Shown here one piece after another: positions 33,947 through 41,512 of a stretch of DNA of 64,000 nt. Location of the stretch: the NCBI GenBank assembly GCA_023415795.1, contig JAEZJG010000022.1, forward strand, positions 124,001-188,000, in the 5' to 3' direction. Positions within the stretch are counted from its first letter, which is position 1, and each line of letters opens with the position of its first letter. The DNA comes from Bacillota bacterium (GTDB lineage: Bacteria > Bacillota > Clostridia > Christensenellales > SZUA-584). Position numbers and translations under genes: made by a program. The notes under the pieces were generated by a model, which worked only from the letters and a program-made list of their open reading frames with translations, had not been told where the DNA came from and did not search any database.

Positions 33947-34373
33947 TGCTGCTGCTTCCTTCGTTGTAGAGTCGCACGATGTCTGCAATGCTGATGCCAT
34001 CCAGCGTGCTGTTGATCTCGTGGCTGATGGACTGCCACAGCGAGCGCGTGAGGCACGCGTCGAAAGATTCGCAACTCAGCGAAGCGGCATCCTCGCCGCA
34101 GCACTGCGTGGGGATGAGGTCTCCCTCCAGTGCACGCACCACCTCGCCCGCGCTGATTTTATCGGCCGGACGCGCCAGCAGATAGCCGCCGCCCTTGCCG
34201 CGCACACTTGAGATGATGCCCGCGTTTTTTAACGCGAAAAATATCTGCCCCAGATAGCGCGGTTCTATACTTTGCCGCTGGGACACCTGCGTAATGCTTT
34301 GATGAGTGCCGTCGTGCAGTGCCAGATCTGCCACGCTCAAAAGAGCATATTGTCCATTCTTAGAAACCTTCAT
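33933..34373 (-). CDS. Rrf2-family regulator with cysteine motif, paralogue 2
   Basis: A 146-residue winged-helix repressor beginning MKVSKNGQYALLSVADLA and with the GKGGGYLLARP wing. The C-terminal part has CCGEDAASLSCESFDAC, four cysteines able to hold an Fe-S cluster (the last two spaced by five). It overlaps cysE, so it probably senses iron-sulfur or cysteine status and controls its own operon, in the manner of CymR/IscR. AGGAG lies four bases before ATG 34373. It diverges from nifS across 165 bases with two promoters. Confidence 0.9.
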   Translation of the reverse strand: MKVSKNGQYALLSVADLALHDGTHQSITQVSQRQSIEPRYLGQIFFALKNAGIISSVRGKGGGYLLARPADKISAGEVVRALEGDLIPTQCCGEDAASLSCESFDACLTRSLWQSISHEINSTLDGISIADIVRLYNEGSSSNETE

Positions 34374-34389
34374 AGCTCTCCTTTCCGCT

Positions 34390-34419
34390 ATTATAATCAC
34401 GCGTGTTTCGCGTCTGCAA
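34390..34419 (-). promoter_or_regulatory. Promoter of Rrf2-cysE
   Basis: TTGCAG, 18 bases, TATAAT on the minus strand, 17 bases upstream of the Rrf2 start. Confidence 0.7.
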
Positions 34420-34446
34420 GTTTTAAATAATTGTTTCGCTTCGCTA

Positions 34447-34475
34447 TTGACAAAGCTTTTTGCTGATAGTATATT
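34447..34475 (+). promoter_or_regulatory. Promoter of nifS-nifU-Rrf2
   Basis: TTGACA, 17 bases, TATATT, about 63 bases upstream of nifS. Confidence 0.8.
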
Positions 34476-34482
34476 AACATTA

Positions 34483-34516
34483 AATCATTAGAAAAACAAT
34501 AGGTTATTTAATGATT
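34483..34516 (+). promoter_or_regulatory. Inverted repeat in the nifS leader
   Basis: AATCATTA-18-TAATGATT lies just after the -10 box. It is a candidate operator for one of the Rrf2 proteins. Confidence 0.5.
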
Positions 34517-34538
34517 AGCGATGGGAGGCGCATCACCA

Positions 34539-35717
34539 ATGGAAAAGAGAGAGATTTATCTGGATCATGCAGCAACCACGTATGTCCGGCAGGAGGTGCT
34601 GGACGCGATGATTCCTTGCATGACTGACATATTCGGCAATCCTTCCAGCCTGCACAGCTTCGGGCAGAAGGCAAAAAAGGCGTTGGATGAGGCGCGTGCG
34701 TCTGTAGCGGCGTCGCTGCATGCTCAGCCGGAAGAGATATTCTTCACTTCGGGAGGCACGGAGAGCGACAATTGGGCGCTGCGTGGTGTTGCCAAGGCAC
34801 GTAAAAGCGGTCATATCATTACAACGAAGATCGAGCATCCCGCCGTGCTGAACACTGCCGAGGAGCTGCAAAAGGCGGGCTTTTCCGTCACTTATCTGGA
34901 CGTGGACGCGGACGGCGTGGTAAGCTTGGAACAGCTGCGCGAAGCTCTCTCTGCCGAGACGATATTGGTCAGCGTGATGGCGGCCAATAACGAGATTGGT
35001 ACGATACAGCCGATCAAGGAGATCGGGAGCATCGTGAAGCAAAACTCCAAGGCGGCATTCCATGTGGATGCGGTACAGGCAGCGGGAGCGATCGAGGTCA
35101 ATCTCGAAAGCTGGAAGGATGTTGACCTGCTGTCCATCTCCGGTCACAAGCTGTACGGGCCTAAGGGCGTGGGCGCGTTGTACATCCGCAAGGGAACACG
35201 CATCACCTCCGTGGTGACAGGCGGTTCGCAGGAGCGCAGGAAGCGCGCGGGCACTGAAAACGTGCCTGGTGCTGTGGGGTTGGCCAAGGCGCTGGAGCTG
35301 GCTGTAGCCGAGATGCCTCAGGAGAGCGCACGGCTGTCTGCTCTGCGCGACAAGCTGATTGAGCGGGTGCTCTCAGAGGTGCCGGGCTCACGGCTGAACG
35401 GACACCGGACAAACCGGCTGCCCAACAACGCGAACTTCTCCTTCGACTACATCGAGGGTGAGGGGCTGCTAATGCATATGAGCGCGCGCGGCGTGGCAGC
35501 GTCCACCGGATCGGCCTGTTCGTCCGCATCGCTGGAGCCATCGCATGTGCTGCTGGCCATTGGTCTCAAGCATGAGACGGCGCATGGATCTTTCCGAGTC
35601 ACTTCGGGCAGAAAAACAACTGCCGAAGACATAGATTATACGGTGGAGGCATTAAAGAGCGTCGTGAAGATGCTGCAGGAAATGTCGCCGCTATACGATG
35701 AGAAGAAGGGAGCGTAA
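34539..35717 (+). CDS. nifS: Cysteine desulfurase (NifS/IscS type)
   Basis: PLP enzyme that takes sulfur from cysteine for Fe-S cluster building. 392 residues from ATG 34539, with GGGAGG ten bases upstream. The N-terminal YLDHAATT, SGGTESDNWAL, the Schiff-base lysine in SISGHKLYGPKGVGALY, and the persulfide loop GSACSSASLEPSHVL with the active Cys are all present; the loop form is that of group I (NifS/IscS), not SufS. nifU begins 4 bases downstream. Together they form a minimal NIF/ISC assembly unit. Confidence 0.96.
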   Translation: MEKREIYLDHAATTYVRQEVLDAMIPCMTDIFGNPSSLHSFGQKAKKALDEARASVAASLHAQPEEIFFTSGGTESDNWALRGVAKARKSGHIITTKIEHPAVLNTAEELQKAGFSVTYLDVDADGVVSLEQLREALSAETILVSVMAANNEIGTIQPIKEIGSIVKQNSKAAFHVDAVQAAGAIEVNLESWKDVDLLSISGHKLYGPKGVGALYIRKGTRITSVVTGGSQERRKRAGTENVPGAVGLAKALELAVAEMPQESARLSALRDKLIERVLSEVPGSRLNGHRTNRLPNNANFSFDYIEGEGLLMHMSARGVAASTGSACSSASLEPSHVLLAIGLKHETAHGSFRVTSGRKTTAEDIDYTVEALKSVVKMLQEMSPLYDEKKGA

Positions 35718-35721
35718 TGCA

Positions 35722-36087
35722 ATGTACAGTGAGAAGGTAATGGAGCATTTCACCAACCCGCACAACGTGGGAGTGCTGGAGGACTATAACGCGGTCGGCG
35801 AGGTGGGCAACGCCCATTGCGGCGACATCATGCGAATGTATCTCAAAATTGAGGACGAGGTTATCAAGGACGCGTCATTCAAGACCTTTGGCTGCTGCGC
35901 GGCTATCGCGTCGTCCAGCGTCGCCACGGATCTCATCAAGGGTAAAACCATTGAGGAAGCACTGGCGATGAAGAATGAAGATGTCGTGGAAGCACTGGAC
36001 GGACTACCGCCCGTGAAGGTGCACTGCTCAGTGCTGGCCGAAGAAGCTATCAAGCAGGCCATTGATAACTACAGAAAGGGCGAGTAA
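35722..36087 (+). CDS. nifU: Fe-S cluster scaffold NifU/IscU-like
   Basis: Scaffold on which NifS sulfur and iron are assembled. The 121-residue protein is the IscU-like domain only: MYSEKVMEHFTNPHNVG at the N-terminus and the three ligand cysteines in NAHCGDIM, FGCCAAIASSS and VHCSVLAEEA. The motif has Ala-His before the first Cys where Pro-Ser is common. It is coupled to nifS (4 bases) and to the following Rrf2 gene (2 bases). Confidence 0.95.
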   Translation: MYSEKVMEHFTNPHNVGVLEDYNAVGEVGNAHCGDIMRMYLKIEDEVIKDASFKTFGCCAAIASSSVATDLIKGKTIEEALAMKNEDVVEALDGLPPVKVHCSVLAEEAIKQAIDNYRKGE

Positions 36088-36089
36088 GC

Positions 36090-36530
36090 ATGAAGCTGTC
36101 CACACGTGGGCGCTACGGGCTGCGGGCGCTGGCTGATCTGGCAGTCCATCAGGATGGAAGCCCCGTGACGCTGGCGGATATCGCGCAGCGGCAAAGCGTT
36201 TCGGACGGCTATCTGGAGAGCATATTCGCGATGCTGAAAAAGTCCGGCATCGTTCGCTCTGTGAAGGGGGCAGGCGGTGGCTATCTGCTGGCGAGACCGG
36301 CAGCGGACATTTGTGTGGGAGAGGTGCTAGCGGCACTGGAGGGCGACATGTCCATCATAGAGCCGGACGTAGAGGAGAGCCGCGCATATACGTTGAGCCG
36401 CTGCATCCGCGGCAACGTGTGGGACGTGGTATCTGAGCGCATCAAGTCGGTGGCCGACGCGGTTTCTCTTGAACAGCTGATACGCAATGCCGAACCGGGC
36501 GACAACTCGGCCGGTGGCTGCCGGAGTTAA
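36090..36530 (+). CDS. Rrf2-family regulator lacking the cysteine cluster, paralogue 3
   Basis: A 146-residue Rrf2 protein starting MKLSTRGRYGLRALADLA with the GAGGGYLLARP wing. The loop that holds three cysteines in IscR-like members has only one here (SRCIRGNVW); a second lies at the C-terminus in GGCRS. It therefore should not hold a normal Fe-S cluster and may sense something else or be a co-repressor. It is the third gene of the nifS-nifU unit, two bases after nifU, which is the reverse of the usual iscR-first order. Confidence 0.88.
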   Translation: MKLSTRGRYGLRALADLAVHQDGSPVTLADIAQRQSVSDGYLESIFAMLKKSGIVRSVKGAGGGYLLARPAADICVGEVLAALEGDMSIIEPDVEESRAYTLSRCIRGNVWDVVSERIKSVADAVSLEQLIRNAEPGDNSAGGCRS

Positions 36531-36607
36531 ACGGACACTGCGAACCGGAGCTTGCCTGACAAGACGAAGCGCGCATTTTACATAGCGCGGGAAGGGAGAG
36601 ATCATCA

Positions 36608-37519
36608 ATGCCGATCAAGATACCTGAGAGTTTACCGGCGTTTGAGGTGCTGAGCCAGGAGAATATATTCGTTATGACGGACGAGCGCGCGATGCACCAG
36701 GATATCCGCCCGCTCAAAATTGTGATACTGAACATCATGCCGGACAAGGTGACCACCGAGACGCAGTTGCTGCGTCTTATCGGCAACACACCAGTGCAGG
36801 TGGAGCTGACATTTCTTAAGACGGCGACTTACGCCTCCAAAAACACCGCGCAGGAGCATCTGGACTCATTCTACCAGACGTTTGATGAGATCAAAGCGCA
36901 CAAGTTCGATGGTCTGATTATCACCGGTGCACCTGTGGAGACGATGGACTTCGAAGACGTGGACTATTGGGATGAACTCAAGGCCATCATGGAGTGGAGC
37001 AAGACGCATGTATTTTCCACGCTGCACATCTGCTGGGGCGCGCAGGCGGGGTTGTATTACCATTACGGCATCCGCAAATATCCTCTGAGCGAAAAGAAGT
37101 TTGGCGTATTTGCGCATACGCTGAACAACGACAGCAACATCAAGCTGCTGCGTGGCTTCGACGATGTTTATTACGTGCCGCACTCACGCCATACCGAGGT
37201 GAAGCATGAGGATATCGCCAAGGACGACCGCCTGAGCATACTGTCTGAATCCGAGGAATCCGGCGTTTATATCGTTTCGGCGGAAAAAGGCAAGCAGATT
37301 TTTGTGATGGGGCATCCCGAATATGATCAGCTGACACTCAAGCGCGAGTATGATAGGGACGTAGCCAAGGGGATGGATATCGAGAAACCACATCACTACT
37401 TCCCGAACGACGACCCGTCACAGCTGCCCACAGTATCGTGGCGGGGGCATGCACATTTGCTGTTTGCCAACTGGCTGAACTACTACGTGTATCAGGAAAC
37501 ACCGTACATACTGGAATAA
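36608..37519 (+). CDS. metA: Homoserine O-acetyltransferase (MetA family)
   Basis: Activates homoserine for methionine synthesis. The 303 residues show the catalytic Cys142 in HICWGAQA and the His in MGHPEYD near 236. Residue 111 is Glu (GAPVETMDF); published work on this family links Glu111 with acetyl-CoA use and Gly111 with succinyl-CoA, so O-acetylhomoserine is the expected product even though MetA proteins are often labelled succinyltransferases. That matches MetY at 25.6 kb. The gene lies 77 bases after the third Rrf2 gene; no S-box riboswitch is seen. Confidence 0.95.
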   Translation: MPIKIPESLPAFEVLSQENIFVMTDERAMHQDIRPLKIVILNIMPDKVTTETQLLRLIGNTPVQVELTFLKTATYASKNTAQEHLDSFYQTFDEIKAHKFDGLIITGAPVETMDFEDVDYWDELKAIMEWSKTHVFSTLHICWGAQAGLYYHYGIRKYPLSEKKFGVFAHTLNNDSNIKLLRGFDDVYYVPHSRHTEVKHEDIAKDDRLSILSESEESGVYIVSAEKGKQIFVMGHPEYDQLTLKREYDRDVAKGMDIEKPHHYFPNDDPSQLPTVSWRGHAHLLFANWLNYYVYQETPYILE

Positions 37520-37535
37520 CTCTTATGGCATATCG

Positions 37536-37564
37536 GCGCGTCCGCGAATCGCGACGCGCTTTTG
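37536..37564 (+). terminator. Terminator after metA
   Basis: GCGCGTC and GACGCGC form a perfect stem, then a short T-run. Confidence 0.8.
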
Positions 37565-37680
37565 TTATGGGCAAAAAAACTGGCTGCAAGTTAAGCGGGT
37601 TTCTCAGCAACCAGTTTGTTCCATCATCAGGCGTGGTGTGATACAATACACCTGCAACACAGAGGAAGGAGAATACCTTC

Positions 37681-38418
37681 ATGAGAAAAGCGGTCTCGCT
37701 AGCGCTTGCCGTTTTGGCGGCGCACGGCCTGCCGATACTGGCGCGGCTGGTGTCGGAGCTCATCGATTACTCGTTCATACAGGACGACCCGCTCCGGCAG
37801 ATGCTGTATATGCTGGTGACGTACGCGGTGCAGGTGGCACTGACACTGGCGGTCATCCGTATGGCGGCAGCAAGGCGGCTGGCAGACGTGGGGTTTAATC
37901 TGCAAAACCGCGTACAAAGCGGACGCATGATCGGGCGTTTCATGCTGTGGTGGACAGGCATCGTGGTGGTGTTCTACGCGCTGGCGCTCGCCTTCGTGCC
38001 GCCCTTTTTGGACTACCTCAGGGGCTTCGCACAGCCGGGCGCGCTGAACATACTCAAGGGTGTGGTGGTAGGGCCGATGCTGGCGGGGCTGGGGGAAGAG
38101 CCGCTGTATCGCGCGCTCATCGTGACGGCGCTGGCGGCGCACTGGCAGGGAGAATGGCGCATCGGCAAGCTCCGTCTCACCCACGCCGCACTGCTGTCCG
38201 GCTTCATATTCATGTCGGCGCACGTGGGCTATGTGTTCTCGCCGCAATTCGCCATCACGCATCTTGACCCGCTCCAGCTGTGCTACACCTTTGTGCTGGG
38301 CGTAACATGGGGCACCATGTTCCAGAAGACCAAGAGCCTGCTGGCACCCGCAGTGTCGCACATGTTCGCCAACGCGGTGCAGTATGGGCTGGCCTATGTG
38401 GTGGTGGCGCTGGCGTGA
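37681..38418 (+). CDS. CPBP-family intramembrane metalloprotease
   Basis: A 245-residue polytopic membrane protein with about six to seven hydrophobic segments. The glutamate protease motifs of the CPBP (Abi/CAAX) family are visible: GLGEEPLYRALIV near residues 138-150, FMSAHVGY and SHMFANAVQY. Members process prenylated proteins, shed anti-sigma factors, or confer bacteriocin immunity or maturation. GAAGGAG precedes the ATG. The gene for a 35-residue cysteine peptide follows after 100 bases with its own signals, so a peptide-processing or immunity role deserves thought, but nothing in sequence proves it. Confidence 0.85.
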   Translation: MRKAVSLALAVLAAHGLPILARLVSELIDYSFIQDDPLRQMLYMLVTYAVQVALTLAVIRMAAARRLADVGFNLQNRVQSGRMIGRFMLWWTGIVVVFYALALAFVPPFLDYLRGFAQPGALNILKGVVVGPMLAGLGEEPLYRALIVTALAAHWQGEWRIGKLRLTHAALLSGFIFMSAHVGYVFSPQFAITHLDPLQLCYTFVLGVTWGTMFQKTKSLLAPAVSHMFANAVQYGLAYVVVALA

Positions 38419-38474
38419 TAAATCGGCAAAGCACGTGAAAACGAGAGTTGGCTATTTAACTTCGCATCGGAGTG

Positions 38475-38483
38475 TGATATAAT
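38475..38483 (+). promoter_or_regulatory. Extended -10 promoter of the small peptide
   Basis: TGATATAAT (TG-n-TATAAT) lies 35 bases upstream of the peptide ATG. The -35 is weak, as is common with extended -10 elements. Confidence 0.6.
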
Positions 38484-38517
38484 CAGAACATACAAAGCAT
38501 TGGAAGGAGCGAGTGAT

Positions 38518-38625
38518 ATGGATAAGAAGACTACAGCCAACGACGAAATCGTTTGTGACGAAAGCGTGTGCTCCGCAGAATTTGCAGAAGGATGCACGGA
38601 AACAGTCGCCGAGAAGGAAGAATAG
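38518..38625 (+). CDS. 35-residue acidic cysteine-containing peptide
   Basis: A compact unit: extended -10 promoter, GAAGGAG eight bases before ATG, a 35-codon frame and a strong terminator 29 bases after the stop. The product is acidic (ten Asp/Glu), has cysteines at 13, 18 and 26 (IVCDESVCSAEFAEGC) and no signal peptide or membrane helix. It is too short for SCIFF, which has six cysteines. Possible roles are a metal-binding peptide, a ribosomally made modified-peptide precursor, or a regulatory microprotein; none is shown. The signals make a real gene likely. Confidence 0.7.
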   Translation: MDKKTTANDEIVCDESVCSAEFAEGCTETVAEKEE

Positions 38626-38653
38626 GTGGCGCTGACATAACGGTTACATACAA

Positions 38654-38680
38654 GAAGCCCTCGGCATGAGGGCTTTTTTG
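38654..38680 (+). terminator. Terminator after the small peptide
   Basis: GAAGCCCTC-GGCAT-GAGGGCTT followed by six T. Confidence 0.9.
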
Positions 38681-38748
38681 GTTGTCGGTGTCTAAAAAGT
38701 TGAGTATAATATTCAAACAAGATATAAATATAAAAGTGAGGGACATTT

Positions 38749-39471
38749 ATGAAAGTATGGAACATAAAAGATTTTGGTGGTGGGTTACTATATACTTTAG
38801 TATCCAATGCAAAAGATATGCCCAATGCTCTACCTTGGATTGAACCATCTATAAATATGCTGCACTTGGAAAGTGCCTATTCGTTTCTTGTAGGGAATTA
38901 TGAATGTTCAATAATATCGATGGGATCTCTTATGGAACATGTGTTGCGCTTGGCTGTTATCAATAAAGAGGAATGTGGTTTACATAGACCAGAAGCGATG
39001 TCTAAAATAGATAAATACGGTAGTTTGACTGAAATTATTAATGTGGCTTCTGGAAAAGACATATTCGATGGTTGTGATGAAAATTGGTGGCGTGCTGTCT
39101 CTAAAATCATACGAAATAAAAGTGCACATTACTTACTACCAACGCTTTTGCGAAACTGTGCAGTTGATGCTAATCTGCAAAAATATATTCACGAACTTGA
39201 AATGCCGGGGCAAACTGATCAATCATATTATGAACAATATATAACTGATTGGGGTTCATTCTATCATAAAGCTGGAAAATATTTAGCAAAGGGTTTTCTT
39301 AATGATGCAACTGAACAACTATCCATCGTAATTAAAAATACTAATTGGGTTGGAGATACATCATGGTGGATTTCTCAGAAAAATGAGTATGATGCTTTTT
39401 TTACATATCAGTGGTCGATAGAAAGTATTAAGCAAAGTTTTGAAGGAGCATTGAAAAAAACAGGAGAGTAG
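38749..39471 (+). CDS. AT-rich hypothetical protein with HEPN-like motif
   Basis: A 240-residue soluble protein from a gene much more AT-rich than its neighbours. Helical stretches around SIISMGSLMEHVLRLAV (about 55-70) and a later IIRNKSAHYLLPTLL (about 120-135) resemble the two core helices of HEPN domains, whose R-x4-6-H motif (here RNKSAH) is a ribonuclease site in toxins and Abi proteins. The rest is Trp/Tyr-rich and unrecognised. GAGGG precedes the ATG. Composition suggests transfer. A HEPN identity is a motif-level guess; DUF4145-type relatives are an alternative. Confidence 0.55.
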   Translation: MKVWNIKDFGGGLLYTLVSNAKDMPNALPWIEPSINMLHLESAYSFLVGNYECSIISMGSLMEHVLRLAVINKEECGLHRPEAMSKIDKYGSLTEIINVASGKDIFDGCDENWWRAVSKIIRNKSAHYLLPTLLRNCAVDANLQKYIHELEMPGQTDQSYYEQYITDWGSFYHKAGKYLAKGFLNDATEQLSIVIKNTNWVGDTSWWISQKNEYDAFFTYQWSIESIKQSFEGALKKTGE

Positions 39472-39507
39472 GTATGATGGCAAATGCCTGCAAGGCATGT
39501 GCCTATC

Positions 39508-39579
39508 GGGATTCGCAAGGGACAGTGTCCCTTGCGCGGAGGTACGGAGGCAGAGCCTCCGTGGTCTTAGCCCTTTTCG
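39508..39579 (+). repeat. Dispersed repeat, family 1, copy E
   Basis: GGGATTCGCAAGGGA, inverted TCCCTTGCGC, GGAGGCAGAGCCTCC and GTGGTCTTAG. An intact copy, directly after the HEPN-like gene. Confidence 0.8.
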
Positions 39580-39589
39580 CAACTCCTAC

Positions 39590-39616
39590 AAAAAAAGCCC
39601 TCGCGAAGAGGGCTTT
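39590..39616 (-). terminator. Terminator after the EEP lipoprotein
   Basis: On the minus strand AAAGCCCTC-TTCGC-GAGGGCTTT with a run of T, 21 bases beyond the stop. Confidence 0.9.
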
Positions 39617-39636
39617 CGTATGTCCGGTGATAGCGC

Positions 39637-41301
39637 CTACTCCAGCGAGAGGTAAGCGAACACGGGGCAGTGGTCAGAGAACTTGGTGACCACGATGCGC
39701 GAGTTGATCACCTTGATGTTGCTGCTCACGATGATGTTGTCGATCTCGTTGTAATCAATCTCGTTGCGCTCATAGTCGTAATACTTGGTCTTGTCCGAAT
39801 TGACGATGGTATAGCCCTTACCGAATACCGCCGTAAACTCCTTGTAGCCTGCGTTGAAATCGCCCGTTAATATCTTATACTTGTTAGGGTCGTCGTCCAT
39901 GATCTTCTTCACCTGCTTAAACTGCTTGGCGCGTATCGCTGCCGTGTTATAGGTAAAATGCGTGTTGTAGATAGACACCTTTTTGTCGCCGATCGTCACC
40001 ACAGCCTTTTGGAGCAGCCGCTTTTCGTAGCTGCCGCTGTCCAGCTTAAACGTCTCGATGTCGCGCAGCTTATAGCGCGAGATCAGCCCGTTGCCAAACT
40101 CCCCGCCGCCCGAGGTGATGGTGGGGGATAACACGTTGTATTGCATGCCGCGCGTTTTCAGGCTGGCAAGGTTGTCCACAATATCGCTGGCGTTAAGCTT
40201 CTGGTACGCCTCCTGTATGCCCATGATGTCCGGCTGCTGGTCGTATACCAAGCGCCCTTGACGCAGCAGCTGACCGTTGCCGCGCTTAATGTTCCATGTG
40301 CCCACGGTCAGCACGTTGCGCGAGATGTACACGCTGTAGCGTATCTTACCGCCCACCGCGATGCGCACTGTCTTCATGCCGGAGGAGGGAATATCGAAGG
40401 TCGCCTTACTCTTACCCGTTTCGCCCACGTCAATATCCACGCCCTCGTTGGCCTTGGCGGATATGGTAACGCTGTTCGACGTTGCCTTCACAACATAGCC
40501 GTAGTTGTCCGGTGTGAACGACGGGTATATCGTACCGCCCGATACTTTGAGACCGGAAAGCTGCGTGTTGTCCACCTTAGCTGCGATATCAAGATACTTG
40601 GCGTAAACGTAGCCCGTCTGCCCCTTGTAGTCCACCTGAAACCAGCCCTCAGTGAGCGTGTCCTGAGGCACAATGGTCAGCTCCGAACCCTTCTTGGCCG
40701 TGCCCAGCGCCTCTGAATCGGCATTAGGCCCGCTGCGGACGTTGACGTCCTCGTCGCAGTTCACGATGGTCGCCACGTAGCTGGGCTGATAGCCGTCGAT
40801 AGACGCGTCCAGACTGACGAAGATGCGGTTGACATAGCCCGTTTTGCCGTCGTATTTCACCTGATGCCACTGTGCATCCACGTTGGTCTTGAGCACCCGC
40901 ACATAGGTGCCGTATTTCAGCCGCGCGATCACGTCGGATTCGGTGCTGGGTGCGGTGCGAAAGGCCACATCGTCGCCGATCATCACACCGCTGTTCTGCA
41001 CGATGCCCGCCGGCACAGTGATCGCCGGGGTGGGCGTGGCCTCAGGCTTCGGCGTCGCCGTGGGAGCGTCGTCGGGGCGCGTGGTGGGCACAGGCGTAGC
41101 GGCAGGGTCTGCCGAGGGCGTACCGTCTGCCGAGGGCGCAGTGTCTGAGCTGGCGGTGGGCTCGCTGCCGGGCGGCACACTCGCCTGCGAATCCGTCGTC
41201 GCCACAGAACATCCTGCCAGCAGCATTATAGTCAGCATCACGCAAACAGTCGTTTTAAGTCTATATAGCTTCAACTTTTGTAAATAATTCATTAGCTTCA
41301 T
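39637..41301 (-). CDS. Lipoprotein with SH3 domains and endonuclease/exonuclease/phosphatase domain
   Basis: A secreted lipoprotein of 554 residues. The lipobox is LLAGC near residue 30, followed by a Ser/Thr/Pro/Asp linker (to about 95), two bacterial SH3 domains (AFRTAPSTESDVIARLKYG and NVRSGPNADSEALGTAKKG), a cadherin-like beta-sandwich (SGLKVSGGTIYPSF) and a C-terminal EEP catalytic domain: VGTWNIKRGNG, IQEAY, NTHFTYN, LTGDFNAG and SDHCPVF carry the Asn, Glu, His, Asp and Asp-His residues of DNase I-like enzymes. It may degrade extracellular nucleic acid or a phosphodiester at the wall. ATG 41301 is chosen because the upstream ATG touches the -10 box. Confidence 0.88.
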   Translation of the reverse strand: MKLMNYLQKLKLYRLKTTVCVMLTIMLLAGCSVATTDSQASVPPGSEPTASSDTAPSADGTPSADPAATPVPTTRPDDAPTATPKPEATPTPAITVPAGIVQNSGVMIGDDVAFRTAPSTESDVIARLKYGTYVRVLKTNVDAQWHQVKYDGKTGYVNRIFVSLDASIDGYQPSYVATIVNCDEDVNVRSGPNADSEALGTAKKGSELTIVPQDTLTEGWFQVDYKGQTGYVYAKYLDIAAKVDNTQLSGLKVSGGTIYPSFTPDNYGYVVKATSNSVTISAKANEGVDIDVGETGKSKATFDIPSSGMKTVRIAVGGKIRYSVYISRNVLTVGTWNIKRGNGQLLRQGRLVYDQQPDIMGIQEAYQKLNASDIVDNLASLKTRGMQYNVLSPTITSGGGEFGNGLISRYKLRDIETFKLDSGSYEKRLLQKAVVTIGDKKVSIYNTHFTYNTAAIRAKQFKQVKKIMDDDPNKYKILTGDFNAGYKEFTAVFGKGYTIVNSDKTKYYDYERNEIDYNEIDNIIVSSNIKVINSRIVVTKFSDHCPVFAYLSLE

Positions 41302-41311
41302 GATAGCCATT

Positions 41312-41341
41312 ATTATACAGAGACATACATATCAATTGCAA
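41312..41341 (-). promoter_or_regulatory. Promoter of the EEP lipoprotein
   Basis: TTGCAA, 18 bases, TATAAT on the minus strand. The -10 is so close to the gene that the leader is only a few bases, and no ribosome site is seen, so the mRNA may be nearly leaderless. Confidence 0.65.
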
Positions 41342-41434
41342 GTGAATCCAAGAATGTTCACATTTTAATAGCCCAGTCGCAATAATGTGTCACCTATATA
41401 ATAATTGAAGTCAATATATTGAATGAACGCGCAC

Positions 41435-41463
41435 TTGCGCAGTTGCGGTGTATTCTCTATAAT
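41435..41463 (+). promoter_or_regulatory. Promoter of xylB
   Basis: TTGCGC, 17 bases, TATAAT, 49 bases before the ATG. Confidence 0.7.
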
Positions 41464-41512
41464 TATGACAACGGATGCCAATCTGATTTTCTATTCAGCA
41501 AGGAGCATTAAT

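Noticed and set aside
38518..38625. The 35-residue peptide as a SCIFF precursor
   Set aside because: SCIFF has six cysteines in about 45 residues and a radical SAM maturase next to it; here there are three cysteines and no maturase.
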